Positions 12,774-24,903 of a DNA stretch of 64,000 bases are shown here, one piece after another. A program made the translations under genes and the position numbers. Source of the stretch: Amylostereum areolatum (lineage: Eukaryota > Basidiomycota > Agaricomycetes > Russulales > Stereaceae); NCBI GenBank assembly GCA_012932865.1, contig SAXG01000050.1, positions 186,001 through 250,000 of the forward strand. The letters run 5' to 3'. The notes under the pieces are model-generated. The model was not told where the DNA came from, did no database searches, and saw only the letters and a list, made by a program, of their open reading frames with translations. Each line of letters starts with the position of its first letter. The first letter of the stretch is position 1.

Positions 12774-14518
12774 ATGATCTCTCTTCGCGCTCTCCTAGTG
12801 TCCCTCTTCGCCCTTTCGGCCTTCGCGCGAGCCCTACCTCAGCCAGAAGTATTGAACGACCACCAGACAACCGGACAGAAGTACGTTGTGGCGCATGTCA
12901 TCGTGGGCAATCTCGCCCCGTATACGATCGACAACTGGAAGTCGGACATCAACCTCGCCCAAGCCAACGGCCTAGATGGATTTGTGCTGAACATCGGGGC
13001 CGGCCAGCAGGACAGAGTCAGCCGTGCGTGAGTCGCTAGCTACTATGCAAGCCTCACTGCCGAAACTTTGACCAACTTAAATCGTGTCCCAGATTCCAGG
13101 CCGCTCAAGAACTCGGCACCGGATTTAAACTGTTCATGTCGTTCGACATGAGGTACGTATCTTATATCGCTGCGATTTCCCCCTCCTTTACCAGGACATT
13201 GACAGTGCCATGCCTTGCGCAACCCAAGACGACGCCGCTGTGTTACGCAAATACATCACCGACTACTCCCAGCACCCAAACCAGCTGATCTACAAAGGTC
13301 GTGTCTACGCTACAACCTTTGCCGGCCAGGAATGTGAATTTGGACAAGGCTCCGTCGCCACCGGATGGGCCACGCAGTTCTCCAGGCATCCTGACCTCAC
13401 CGGCATGAACAGGGTATACTTCGTCCCCGGATTTTTTATCGACCCTGCTACGTTCCCTGCGTACAACGACGTTATAGACGGGTCAATCAACGTGGGTGAT
13501 TCGTGACTAGAGTTTCTTGTTCATGAGCAGCTGACGACCGTCCAGTGGAACTCTGCATGGCCCACCTCCATCACAGCCGAAAACGTGGGGGGACTGTCCC
13601 AAGCTCAATTAGATGACTTACTCGCTGGAACGGCCACCGACAACGCTTACCTTAGCGGCTTCGCATCAATGTCGAACTCGTCCGACAAAGGATACCTCCC
13701 GACGGTATCCCCTTGGTTTTTTACCCATTATAGTCCTCAGACTTTCAATAAAAATGTGAGGATCTCCGATTTTCTCCCGTGCGATCCAATGTTGACCATA
13801 TTGTATACAGTGGGTCTACTACGGAGACTCGCACATGTACGCCAAGCGCTGGGAGTCTCTCGTCTCCCGCCGCGATCAATTCGATATCGTCGAAGTCGTC
13901 ACCTGGAACGACTTCGGCGAGTCGCACTATATTGGTCCCATTGAGGGTGCGCAGCCCAACAGCCAAGCGTGGGTGGACGGCTTCGATCATACGGGTGCGT
14001 CGGAACTCCCTCCAACCTCAACTTACCTGTATTCTCATTAAACTTGCAGCATGGCTCGGATTGACCAACTACTATGCCCAAGCTTTCAAGGCGGGGTCGT
14101 TTCCAGCGATCACCGAGGATAAACTCTATATGTGGGCCCGACCTAACCCAAAGGATGCGACTACGACGGACGACAGTGTCGGGCAGCCCACAAATTTCGA
14201 GATGGTGAGAATTTCTTGTGTTCGCAACCAGCGCCGGGTTTCTTTATACTCTGCTGTTAGGAAACCGATACTGTCTGGGTTGTCGCGCTGACGACTGCGG
14301 CCGCCACGGTCACCTTGTCCACTACCAGCAGTGACGCGAAGTCTTCAAACGTATCGGCTGGGCTCAGCAAGCTGTCCATCCCCATCTCCGCAGGCGGGAT
14401 CATGCACGGACAGATCGTGCGCAACGGCCAGGTCGTCGTCGATCTCCAGCCAGCTGGGTTCACGTTCAACTCCAATCCGACCAACTACAACTACAACGCC
14501 TTTGTCGCTACGAATTGA
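12774..14518 (+). CDS. GH71 alpha-1,3-glucanase (mutanase), secreted
   Basis: Hydrolyses alpha-1,3-glucan, a fungal cell-wall polymer, outside the cell; likely roles are wall remodelling or feeding on other fungi. Seven exons join without frame breaks: 12774-13027, 13093-13152, 13206-13491, 13546-13755, 13811-13994, 14050-14204 and 14261-14518. Together they are 1407 nt, or 468 residues. The N-terminus is a signal peptide (MISLRALLVSLFALSAF). GH71 landmarks follow in order: KYVVAHVIVGNLAPYT, DGFVLNIGAG, FKLFMSFDMS, YATTFAGQECEFGQGS, PTVSPWFFTHY, VVTWNDFGESHYIGPIEG and DGFDHTAWLGLTNYY. A C-terminal beta-rich part ends SNPTNYNYNAFVATN. It is a tandem duplicate of the truncated copy just upstream. 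No starch- or alpha-glucan-binding module is visible. Confidence 0.9.
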
Positions 14519-14544
14519 GGACTCGCGGCTTGTGTTTCTTTATC

Positions 14545-14568
14545 ATACCCATACCCATACCCATACCC
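14545..14568 (+). repeat. Hexanucleotide microsatellite (ATACCC)x4
   Basis: Four perfect tandem copies of ATACCC in the 3' flank of the GH71 gene. The unit resembles, but is not, the common fungal telomere unit TTAGGG/CCCTAA. It is too short and internal to be telomeric. Confidence 0.8.
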
Positions 14569-14745
14569 AGTGTTGTTTGTACAAATACAGTGTACCATCA
14601 CGACGCGACATGGAACGATTGAACGTAGCTGATCAGCGAACAGCTCGTAAGCTCCCGATCTGGGAGTCAGAAATCCACGATACGTACGAATCCGAGAAAT
14701 AAGAGCATCAAAGCGGAAGATAAAGTACCCAAGGGTCGTCGCCGC

Positions 14746-16167
14746 CTATCGCCTCACCAGCCTCCCCCACCAGCTCTTCTTCTGCTCTCCCTTCCTGGTT
14801 CCCAGCAATGGCATCTGTTCTCCCACAGCATCTTCTACGGCCTCCTGCACAGATGCGTCGTCATCAGGGGTATAAAGCACAGGTCCACCCGTGGCGGGCT
14901 CGTTCAGAGGAGAGACCACAGTGGACGCGGGCGATGGTGGGTCGAGCGGCTCTCCGAAGTCGTCGATACCAAGCTTGTGCTGTCGGACCTTCCAAGTAAT
15001 GCACATGCCAAGGAGGCAGGCTTGCATTACGGCCGCAACGATGAATTGAATCCATGCTAAGGAGCGGAGAAAGCACACAATAAGACTCTGAGGCGTTCAC
15101 GAGAGTTTGAGAGGACGTACTTGTCCAATTTGTTCCAGGGCGTAGGATGATGCTGACGGTCATGACGATACCTCCTGGACTTTGGATCATCATCATGGGG
15201 ATACTGAGCGCGCCTACAAGTTTAAGGCGATATGTGTGGATGAGTTGAGGAGCGTATTGCAGGGCGGCGAGGAGGCCGGACGATACGCCGAGGAAGGTTG
15301 CCCACAAGGCAAGTTGATCTGAGCGGACAGTGCCAGTGGGGTCAGATGGCGAGGTGGAGATGAGGATGAAGGAGACGAAGGTGATGAAGACACTGTTTAC
15401 AGGCAAGTGAGTTCGGTGAGAGGACGTGGATGGAGGGACGACTTACACGTGTATCAATACGACCCAGGAGAGGATTATGGAGAGTTGCCAGCTGTCGGAT
15501 TTGATGTTGGTCTTGATGCTCTCTGGCGGACGCGTGTCATGCATGTCAACGGAGACAGTGGCATACTTGAGATGGGGCGGGTAATAGATCATATAGAGCA
15601 CCAGGCTGAAAGGTCGCTTGTTAGATGGATAAGAAGATGGTGGGAGATTGCGCACATGATAGTGAAGAGGAACCATTGTGCGGCGACCTGCAACACGCCG
15701 CCTATGGTCTCAAGGCAATCACCCGCACTCTGCACACAAGGCTTCAGTCAATCAAACGGTAAAGGGAGTACGGAACACACACATATACATTACAGCACTT
15801 AATCACGCCCCATTGCATGATAATCCTAAGCACAAAATGTGTCAAAACTGTTGGTCACGATTGGGCCACTGAAACGCACATGTTTAGCATGCCCGATGCA
15901 GCAGACGTACTGCCTAGGAGCAGAAACCACGGACTAAAACCCTCGGAAGAGCCTTTGTTTATGATTCGAAGATGCTGGACGTCTCATGAGGCAAGTCATT
16001 GGTCGACGGTTGATGGCACGCACCTGAGGAGCATAGGAGATGAAGAGACCGACAATGAGGCCGGTCGTGAGCAAGTCCGAGAACCAATCGTGCGCCTGGA
16101 AAGATGTAGGTTAGCGTGAGGTACAGCAAGTACTAAAAGCTGTGCGTACAGGCTTGCACTCGGCCAT
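14746..16167 (-). CDS. PQ-loop repeat membrane protein, vacuolar/lysosomal transporter type
   Basis: Seven-helix PQ-loop protein related to the cystinosin/SLC66 and yeast YPQ/ANY1 group; members export amino acids or act in endomembrane lipid balance. The first exon is only MAECKP (start 16167), joined to AHDWFSDLLTTGLIVGLF with the first PQ motif SYAPQ. Next comes RIINKGSSEGFSPWFLLLGS and, later, the second PQ motif LQYAPQLIHTYRLK. The last helix, FIVAAVMQACLLGMC, is followed by a cytosolic tail carrying EQMPLL, an acidic dileucine (ExxxLL) sorting signal that fits vacuolar targeting. Ends KKSWWGRLVRR. About eight introns, mostly inferred from frame jumps. The gene is divergent from the ETF-QO gene, with 269 bp between the two start codons. 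Substrate unknown. Confidence 0.8.
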
Positions 16168-16436
16168 TGCAAAGCGTTGTCGATGTTGACGTCGACGGCG
16201 GCGAGGACTTCGCAATGACGGCGGGAAGGCGCGAGGACCGAAGCAGCGCGTATAAGGAAAGCCACGGCCACGTGCCCCTTAGCCGCCCGGCCGGGGCCGA
16301 AGCTGGCCGAAGTCGCCGAGGATTTGGCTCGACGCCGGCTCGACGAATGGGAACGCATGTGAATGTCCGCTCACTTCTTCATCCCGCCGTTTCTTTCTCT
16401 TCTCCTTCCTCTCCTCCTTCCTCTCCTTTCTTTCGA

Positions 16437-18481
16437 ATGCTACGGATCGCGCGTCCACAGCAGCGCGTTCTGCGCGTCTCCTTCCGCTCTCTTCACGTCT
16501 CTGCTCGCCGTAGAAACGACGCGTTCGACGTCAGCTCAGTCGAACGGGCATCCGATGACGTCGATGTCTGCATAGTCGGCGGTGGTCCTGCTGGCCTCAG
16601 TGCCGCCATTCGTCTGAAACAGCTCGAGCAAGAGAAGGGGAGGGAAATACGCGTCGTTGTACTTGAGAAGGGTGGCGAAATAGGTACGTTCGCGTTTCAT
16701 TTGGGTGGTTCACGGGCGGCAAGCTAATAGGCCAGTCTACTGTTTACAGGCTCACATACTCTCTCCGGCGCTGTCATCGAACCCCGTGCTCTCAATGAAC
16801 TTATTCCGGACTGGCCATCGCGCGATGGACATCCCCTTACCCAACCCGCAACTTCTTCTGCCATGCGCTGGTTCACTAAGAACCGTTCCTTCCCTATTCC
16901 CCATCCACCCCAGATGAGCAACGACGGAAACTATATTCTCTCCCTCTCTCAATTTACGGCATGGTTGGGATCCATTGCTGAAGAGCTCGGCGTCGAAATT
17001 TACCCTGGATTTGCCGGCGCTTCTCTGGTGTACACCGAGGATGGACACGGCATCGCCGGAGTGTGCACAAACGACGTCGGTCTGGACAGGAAGGGAAAGC
17101 CGAAGGACAGCTTCGAGCCGGGGATGGAGTTTCGGGCTAAGGTTACGCTGCTGGCGGAGGGCGCCCGCGGATCTTTAACCAAGACGGCCGTACGGAGGTT
17201 CCAGTTGCAGAAGGACGTTGATCCCCAGACGTATGGGTTCGGAGTGAAGGAGGTGTGGAGGGTGGATCCCAGTCAGTACCGACCTGGAGAGGTGCTGCAC
17301 ACGATGGGATGGCCGTTGGGAATGTCAACCTACGGCGGTGGGTGGGTGTACCACATGGCGGACGGTCTCGTCAGTTTGGGCCTTGTAGTTGGGCTTGACT
17401 ATGCAAACCCGTATCTGAGCCCATACAGGGAGCTTCAGGTGCGTCCGTCTCACTTTGACGGCATGCTAGCTACTGACGGATCTCACATTTGCAGCGTATG
17501 AAGCACCACCCTTACTTTGCAGAGTTGCTGTCCGGAGACTCGACGCGTATCGCGTACGGTGCTCGCACGTTAAACGAGGGCGGTCTCCAGTCTGTGCCCA
17601 AGCTCCATTTCCCCGGAGGTGCCCTCATCGGGTGCTCGGCGGGTTTCGTCAACATTGCCAAAATCAAGGGGACACACAACGCCATGAAGACCGGCATGCT
17701 CGCTGCCGAAGCAGCATACGATGCCATCGAGAGCCACCCTGAAGACAGTACCTTGCCCGTCGATATGAGTGCATACGAGAGTGCCTACAAGGACAGTTGG
17801 GTATACAAAGACCTCCACGAAGTCCGGAACCTGCGCCCGTCTTTCAACACGTCCTTGGGTGTTTTCGGCGGCATTGTATACTCTGGCATTGATTCTTTGC
17901 TGCTCCGCGGCCGCACACCATGGACATTCCGCAATCCCAGTTCGACCGACGCCGCCCACACACTCCGCGCGTCAGAGACAAAGCCGATCGCCTACCCACC
18001 TCCACAGCCGCCTCTTTCGACAGACCTGATGACGGCGCTAGCATTAACGGGGACAAACCACGCCGAGGACCAGCCAGCGCATCTGCGCGTAAGGACTGAG
18101 GACGGCGTCGAGAGCGCTGAGCTGCGGGCAGAGCATGTGCGGAGGAACGTCGATGAGTTTGCGGGCCTGTTGGGGCATGCGTGTCCGGCGGGTGTGTACG
18201 AGTACGTCGAGGATGAAGATGGGTCGGCGGCTGCGGCTGGGGAAGGCTGGGGAGGGAAGAAGCTGGTGATCAATGCTCAGGTATATCGCTTTTTTCTTGC
18301 GGTTACGCGTGCTAATATTCTGGACGAAGAACTGTATTCACTGCAAGCTTTGCGATGTGAAAGTTCCTACACAAGATATCCAATGGACAGTACCTGAAGG
18401 TGGTGGAGGCCCGAAGTATAGTACGTCCTCCTCTTTATACTCTGAGACGGCTGCTGATGTTCTTCGATAGCGGTTACATGA
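16437..18481 (+). CDS. Electron transfer flavoprotein-ubiquinone oxidoreductase (ETF-QO), mitochondrial
   Basis: Passes electrons from ETF (fatty-acid and amino-acid oxidation) to ubiquinone in the inner mitochondrial membrane. Five exons: 16437-16683, 16750-17438, 17495-18280, 18330-18420 and 18471-18481. They total 1824 nt, or 607 residues. The Arg/Ser-rich start [18 protein letters not shown] is a matrix-targeting sequence; an upstream in-frame Met at 16347 is possible but would bury it. FAD site: [18 protein letters not shown], then LSGAVIEP. The ubiquinone/membrane region is followed by a C-terminal 4Fe-4S cluster with cysteines in [10 protein letters not shown] and [10 protein letters not shown]. 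The last coding exon is only 11 nt, reached by an intron just after GGGGPKY, and gives an end of TVT. That tiny exon is inferred from splice sites. Human ETFDH and yeast CIR2 are the orthologues. Confidence 0.93.
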
Positions 18482-18780
18482 TAGACACTGCTTCGATACT
18501 TTGATATCTACATACTACTATATAGCATACACGTCCACATAACGCCGAAGCGTGCTTTTTTTTTACCTCGACCAAGTTGAAATACTCAAGTTGCGACTGA
18601 ACCCTATATCCACGTGACGGCGTTAGTTTATTGTCACCGTCTGCGCATTGAGCATGGATTCTACATACTACATAGTACATACCAAATTCTACGCTCAAGT
18701 CTTGACATCCACTTCCAGTCAGGCATCCTTTCGCCTCGAGGAATCGAACATGTATTTTAACGATGGTTTGGCAGGAAGGA

Positions 18781-19867
18781 ATGCCGTCTAGTCACCACTC
18801 TCACTCTGGCCAGTTCTGCAAGCACGCGGTCGGTTCGCTAGAAGAAGTAGTCCTCGAGGCGATTCGTCAAGGCTTCGAAACCTACAGCCTCACAGAACAC
18901 GTTCCACGTTACAGATCCGAAGACCTCTATCCAGAAGAGGTACGCTGTACTCCTTGTCCACTCTTTATCCAGGTGGTGATGGCTCACAGAGGGACAGGAT
19001 GGGCTTGCTCTCCAGGAGCTCGCCACGCAATTTGACGACTTCGTAACTGAAGCAACACGCGTTCGCCATTTATACGGAGACCAAATCAACCTCCTTGTCG
19101 GACTGGAGACAGAGTACATCTCTCTCGTTGACCTCGATGGCCTCGCAGAGGTGCTCGACCACCACAAAGATAGCATCGATCATATTGTCGGATCCATCCA
19201 TCATGTCAACGGCATCCCCATCGACTTCGACAAGGATACCTTCGATCGCTGTCTGGCTAGCATCCCTGCTCCACTGGATCGAGAGGGTGATATGGAGCAT
19301 CGGCGACAGGAGGCCTATCTTGAACTTTACTTCGATGCACAGTACGAAGTACTGCAACGTTTCCACCCGGAAGTCGTCGGGCATCTGGATCTGTGCAGGT
19401 TGTACACACCCTCTGTCCACCTTCCGGACTATCCAAGCGCCTGGGAAAAGCTTGAGAGGAATATCAAATTTGGCATTGAATACGGCGCCCTATTCGAGGC
19501 CAATGCCGCGGCGTTGCGAAAAGGGTGGGACGCGTCGTACCCGGGATACGAGGTGCTGAAAGTGCGTTTTGTGCATTTTTTTTGCCTTGATCGCCCCCAT
19601 CTCTCACATCAACAATGCTAGCTGATTTTGTACCACGGCGGCCGCATAACGCTATCCGATGATAGCCATGGGCCCCATGCCGTCGGGCTCAACTACGGGA
19701 GGATGCGCCAGTACCTGATGCGTGCCGGCGTCGAGGAGATCTGGGTCTTGGAACGGACCGAGGAAAGGAATGCGGGCGGGAGACGTACGGCACCGGTTCG
19801 CGTACGCGGAGATTGGTGGGACCACGGATTTTGGGCAGGTCGGGAGGATTCCGCGGTGAAGGCATAG
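18781..19867 (+). CDS. HIS2: Histidinol-phosphatase, PHP family
   Basis: Eighth step of histidine synthesis: L-histidinol phosphate to L-histidinol, using metal ions held by a PHP domain. Start chosen at 18781 because MPSSHHSHSG places the metal-binding HxH at the very N-terminus, as in yeast His2. An in-frame ATG at 18763 would add six residues. Exons 18781-18939, 18998-19561 and 19622-19867 give 322 residues. Motifs: SHHSHSG, SLTEH, GLETEYI, DHIVGSIHHVNGIPID, VVGHLDLCRLY and ITLSDDSHGPHAVGLNY, all typical metal-ligand segments. Ends WAGREDSAVKA. Cytosolic. Confidence 0.92.
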
Positions 19868-22157
19868 GTGCGACCGAGCCGTTCTTCATACGCCGCACTC
19901 ATCTCTCTAACCCTGTATACAAACCCCGCAGTTCCGTCCATCCGTCTCCCTGGCCATGAGCTCTACCAGGTGTTTTCGGCACACTCGGTTCAGCAGTTAG
20001 CGTTTCCGCTTCCAATGGATGTCGCGATGTCTCCTCGCTTCAGAGAGGTCACCGTGTAGACCGACGTCATTGCCTCGGGTTCTCCCCACGGCAGACGGTA
20101 AACTTCGACGTTTCTCTGTCACCCTTCACTCTTATCGATGCTTGTGTGACCACGAACGCGTCTCAGGCCCCGGGTGGGATGCCCCATCGACACTTCAACC
20201 TGAGGTCCTCACCCTCTCGGCTCCCTCCAGTCCTCATGGTACCTCTGCCGTAGGGCCCGCGATCCGGTCGATTACAGATGGCGGGTGAAGCTCAAAATGC
20301 TGTAGTACAATCTCCGTCTCCGAGCTCCTCTGGGTGCGCAAATTGTGTGCCCGCTTCTGTGGTCTGTGTTCCGGATTTGCTTCGAGAAGTGAAAAGCAGA
20401 TGCCGTCGATGATTGACACCATGTTTAGATGTAATGGATTAGGAGTTCCTATCTTCGCTGAATTGCGGACTGAGCTTCGACCTTCTGTCAACGGAGAAAC
20501 CGACATTTATCTCCTGGGGCCTAAGGCCTCGTAAGGCCAAAGGACTTAAGTCAAATTTACGGTAAGCATGTCAATCATGACGTCATAGATTTTCTATTCA
20601 GTCGCCTTCAAATCGTCGTACCGCTGAGACTTGTGAGCGACTTCGTAGTCGCTAGGCCATTAAAGCCTTCACGGAACATGAACTTCGCGTTGTCACATGG
20701 TCCCATCGCGGTCAGCAAGTTCGTAGTTCGGTATGCCTCGCGTTTCTGACCGTGAATACTTGATGTTGCCGTAGAACATTTTGTCGCGTCATACCTTCAA
20801 GAGCGCGTCGTGTGACATGGGAGTTGGACATCGATAGCCCTGCCTGTCGGATGCTAGAATTACTGTAAACATTCTCTGGCTTTTGTTTCTACCCATGAAT
20901 CTTTCAATTCAAGTACTGTGCTGATGCGTCGTTTTGATAGGAACTCTGCAACGCGAGGATACTCGCATGGCCCACCGCGTTGGAGAATATAGGCCGAGCT
21001 CAAGATTAAGACGGTCAGAGCACAACGACAAGCATACGGAAGGTAGGGTATGCCGCTGAAGGAGAAACATCACGACTAGACATTATAGCCAGGCTGTTTC
21101 CCAAAGAAGAACTGGCAAACAGCACATGCGAGCAGTTTTGGCGCTGCTGTAATAGTATGGGGCTCATTCTACATTGATCTCGTCGACATTAGCGCTATGG
21201 CACGCGGTATACCACCGACAACACGAAGCCTGGTATTTGGGATCGCTCACGCACCTCTCATGTCCCGATATAAAACCTTGTTTCTCTACGGGTCATGTGG
21301 CAAGATCCCGTCCTGTGCCCAATAGACGACATTAGACAGGCACGTCTAGAGCGTGACCAGGACGATGCAACATGTGCCCGGTCGCGTACCGACTACTCGT
21401 GCATCAAGCAACCCGGACAAGATTCAGGTGATCCGTCTACAGTAATTTTCGCTTCTCAAGTGAATGCCCGGAAGACTTGGCCTTTGAAATTTGGAGCTCC
21501 GAGCTCGGTCCCAGCAAGGGTTGTGCTCTGTCCTCCCGGTCCCATGTCCAGCATGACCGCTCGTCCGACCTTATCGACCATCGAGATGGATCCAGCGCCG
21601 CGTGTACTTCCAACACGTTATGAGCACCCTGCATAATGTCTCCGGAGGCCGTTCGTCTTCAACTCGTCGCGCGCAGCTTCATACCTTGCGGATCATGCGA
21701 GGCTTCCTTGACCGATCCCATGGGCGACATGGTGTATGGGGTTTGGCGTCAGTTACCCCGCATTCACACAGCCGATTCCCCCGACGTTCCTCGCCTGGTG
21801 GCAGTCGGACGACAGCAGTGTTGGGCTGACTTTGCTGGTAGGTGCCGAGGAACGTTTCCCACAGAGTCGGCGCCGTGACCATGCTCCGTCTGAAGCTGCA
21901 TCGATAGACCGATGGTCTGCGTGCACTGACCTCCTCCGCGCCCAGGGCTCCAAGGGTCTCTCCTCTGGCGTGCCACCTTCCGCCGCGAGTGCATGCGTGG
22001 TTTTCATTATTTGAGGACTGAGGATTAGTATATAAGATGTTAGGCCACCCCTTCCCAGATTTAACCAACAGCAGCCTGCCCTACCCTCGACGAGACCACG
22101 AATTTTGCACTATCCTTCAGAGCAGCTCATACTCTTCTCGTCCCCCGCTTCTCCCGT
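19868..22157. other. Gene-poor region of about 2.3 kb
   Basis: The longest stretch here without a recognisable gene. Several open frames of 60-130 codons (e.g. 20234-20506 and 21679-22068 on minus, 21295-21636 on plus) overlap each other in competing frames and show no domain or splice pattern. No terminal inverted repeats or tandem repeats stood out. It may hold diverged repeat or lncRNA sequence. Confidence 0.45.
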
Positions 22158-22506
22158 ATGTGCCACAGGAAAGTTGGAGCAATTCACTACGCCTGTGGGC
22201 ATGACGAACCCGTCACTTTCGAGCAGGTACGCATCGTTATTTCTTCACGACGACAACCCGTTATTGACACAGGCTCGTCAGGAGGATTGCGGGTCTTCGA
22301 GCTGTCGGTACAGCGCCAACCACCCTCCCGCCACCACACACGAATGCGTTAGAACTTGCACGCAATGGTGAGTCTTGATACCTCACGGGACATCTTTCTC
22401 CTGATTTTTTTTCTCCCACCCCAATTTTAGGATGAGCCCGGCACAGACGATGGTCAACGAGACGCGTGCTGGACGATGCAATATGTGCGCCAGAGCCGGG
22501 CATTAG
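22158..22506 (+). CDS. Small Cys/His-rich protein (79 aa), basidiomycete-type, function unknown
   Basis: Three exons, 22158-22226, 22273-22367 and 22431-22506, join in frame to 240 nt (79 residues plus stop). The protein starts MCHRKVGAIHYACGHDEPV and continues with DCGSSSCRYSANHPP and ECVRTCTQW, ending GRCNMCARAGH. The pattern is CGH, CxxxxC, an aromatic-SxxHPP segment, CxxTCxQW and CxxC. I have seen it in small agaricomycete proteins of unknown role. The paired Cys/His suggest zinc binding. No signal peptide or membrane segment. Intron sizes (46 and 63 nt) and canonical splice sites support the model. Confidence 0.6.
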
Positions 22507-23090
22507 GCAGCTGTTTCTCGGGACAGAATATCCATCCTAGATTTTAGGTTTCCCATGTTTGTACTCCCACCATCATTTATTTATTGCGCCTCTGGAAAGA
22601 ACTGCACCGCTCATTGATCGAATCCTGGAAGTACAACCGTGCCCATTGACGCGCCAGTTTCCCAAGCTCGAAGATCTATGAATGAGTTTACTTACTCATG
22701 ACGCTGGGTGCCTCAACGGAGGCTTCGGATGAGGACTTCGGGGACGGGATTAACGTTTAACATACGCGCGCCCACCGAGAACCTTATCAGTGAATTGCTA
22801 GAAATAGGCTACGAGATCCCTGTGTGCACGAGTGTATGGCGAAATAAAGTTTAGAGTTGCCGCTGTGGGTAACTGACCGGAGCTCTACAGCCTCGCGCGC
22901 TCTCAATTCGACTCTGCCTATAGCCAACATACGGGCGTCCAATTGACCGGCGGTTCTTCGGAAGTATTATGCCGAAACTTTACTGGGCCAGTACTACGTC
23001 ACGGATGTTCGAACTCCGAATATCTGAGGTCCTTTCGACATCGGGACCGCGGCAGTTCCTGCTTTCCACCATCTCAGCATCCTCTCGTCA
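22507..23090. other. Intergenic region before the URC4-like gene
   Basis: No gene recognised. Presumably contains the URC4-like promoter; no clear TATA box near the ATG. Confidence 0.4.
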
Positions 23091-24903
23091 TGAATCTCGT
23101 CGCTTCCCTCACTATTCCTCAGAAGATTGAATATCTGAGAACACTTCCTGCAATTCGTGAACGATGCAGGCCGCGTTCACCAGCTTGCAACAGAGGGAAA
23201 GCTTCACTACTTCGATTATCATCCCGATAAGGAGGCCAACGCGGTTGAATACTGTGCAAAGATCATCGACGTAGGAACGCGTTCATTGTCGTACTTGTTT
23301 CTCACTTGACCCCCGATCTTCCCAAATCACAGCGAAAATATGGTGCCAACATTAGCTCGGTGCGTGAAGACGGCTGCAGACCGTCCCCGTCCCGGCTCGT
23401 TCGTGCATGCGCGCGTGGGATCCTGAGTCACATCGACAGATCCCTCCTCATGGCCGATGGAGGCATCTCGATGCCGGCGTTCCCAGGATTGAGCCCCTTC
23501 TCAGGAGGTGGGAATCGTCGTCTTCTCCTCCAGACACCGACGAGAAGGCAAGGCGCTTGATCGACCTCTTCCTCGTCTCCGTGCTCCTCGATGCTGGCGC
23601 CGGTAACGACTGGAAATACCAAGATGAAAGTTCTGGGCAATCCTTCTCTCGCTCAGAGGGTCTGGGTGTGGCCAGCTTCAACATGTTCGCCGACGGCTTA
23701 TTTTCGGGTGACAGTGATCAGCCGTACAAAGTCAACGGTGGGCCGTTTTCATCTCACTGTTAAACGCGCATACTTAAATACACCGCATTCGACTCCGTCA
23801 GCGGCTGGGCTGGCGAACATCACACCCGAAAAGATTGCCAAGGCGATGCAAGTAGGCTCGAGCAACCCAATGGTCGGCCTCGAGGGTCGTTCCTCCCTCC
23901 TGGTTAAACTCAGCAACGCGCTCAAGCAGAACCCCACCTTCTTCGGGGCGGAAGGCAGGCCTGGAAACTTGATCGGTCCGTCTTTCATCACCCCCCCCTT
24001 TTCCCATCCACTTTCACTTTCACTTTCACTCACCGACACCGACACCGACACATTTCACCAGACTTCCTCGCGACCGAGTCAATTGCGGAGGGCGGTTCCC
24101 GTCGTGTCCCCATAGCCGCGCTATGGCATGTCTTGATTTCTGGCCTCGCCTCCATCTGGCCCACCGATCGTACATCCCTAGGAGGGGTGCCGCTAGGCGA
24201 TGTATGGCCTTGTGATGCGCTCAAGTCTTCCGCCGCGGATGAGGGCGACGAGCTCGTGCCCTTCCACAAGCTTACGGGCTGGACCACCTACTCACTCCTG
24301 GAGCCCATGGAAAAGATCCTCGGATGGAAGTTCGAGGGCGTGGAAGATATGACCGGGCTCCCGGAATACAGAAACGGTCAGTGGCGGTGTTTCGCTCTCT
24401 TCTCCCCCTGCCATTCTGAACGTACGACGGTTGGTTTATCATTTTCCCCACGCATGTGCACATGAACGCAACGCAACGCAACATTCTGTCCTTCTCGTCT
24501 TGGTTGCAACCACTGGTCACGCCACCCCCCAGGCGGACTTCTGGTCGATTTAGGCGTGTTGACTCTCAGGGAGGGCGTCCTGCCAGCTTCAGCGTACACC
24601 CCGGGCTCCTCCATCCCACAACTGGCTCCCTCCCACCCCGCCATCATCGAATGGCGCGCCATGACCGTCATCGAGCTGTACGTCCCGTTATACATCCTCC
24701 AAGAGCACCGTGTCTGACTGGGAACAGTGACCGCATCGCGGACCTCCTCCGCGCTAAATTGGGTCTGTCGAAGGAGCAGCTGAACGCTTGCCCAGGTACT
24801 TGAAAGCGCAACGTGGGCCGCGGGACGTGAGATTGCGAAGGAAAAACGACCCGAGTCGGGCGGACCGCCCATCAACATCCTCTCGGACGGGACGGTGTTC
24901 TAA
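23091..24903 (+). CDS. URC4/DUF1688 family protein of uracil catabolism, with two apparent single-base frameshifts
   Basis: Member of the DUF1688 family (yeast/Lachancea URC4, Aspergillus urgC-type), linked to the reductive-independent uracil degradation route; biochemical role unsettled. Start MNLVASLTIPQKIEYLRTLP at 23091. Conserved segments in order: AIRERC, GRVHQLATEGKLHYFDYHP, IPPHGRWRHLDAG (exon from 23440), GLGVASFNMFADG, NPMVGLEGRSSLL, GRPGNLI, PIAALWHVLISGLASIWP, SLLEPMEKILGWKFEG and GLPEYRNGGLLVDLGVLTL. It ends PPINILSDGTVF before the stop at 24901-24903. About seven introns. Two breaks: an extra base at 23168, between RERC and GRVHQ, and one at 24786, between EQLN and LAQVLES. Neither fits an intron. 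They mean either a dying gene or sequence error. Confidence 0.8.

Noticed and set aside
14545..14568. ATACCC repeats as an interstitial telomere
   Set aside because: Unit differs from TTAGGG/CCCTAA and only four copies are present; ordinary microsatellite.
19868..22157. Cluster of short open frames as a multi-exon gene
   Set aside because: Frames cannot be chained by plausible splice sites and show no known motif.
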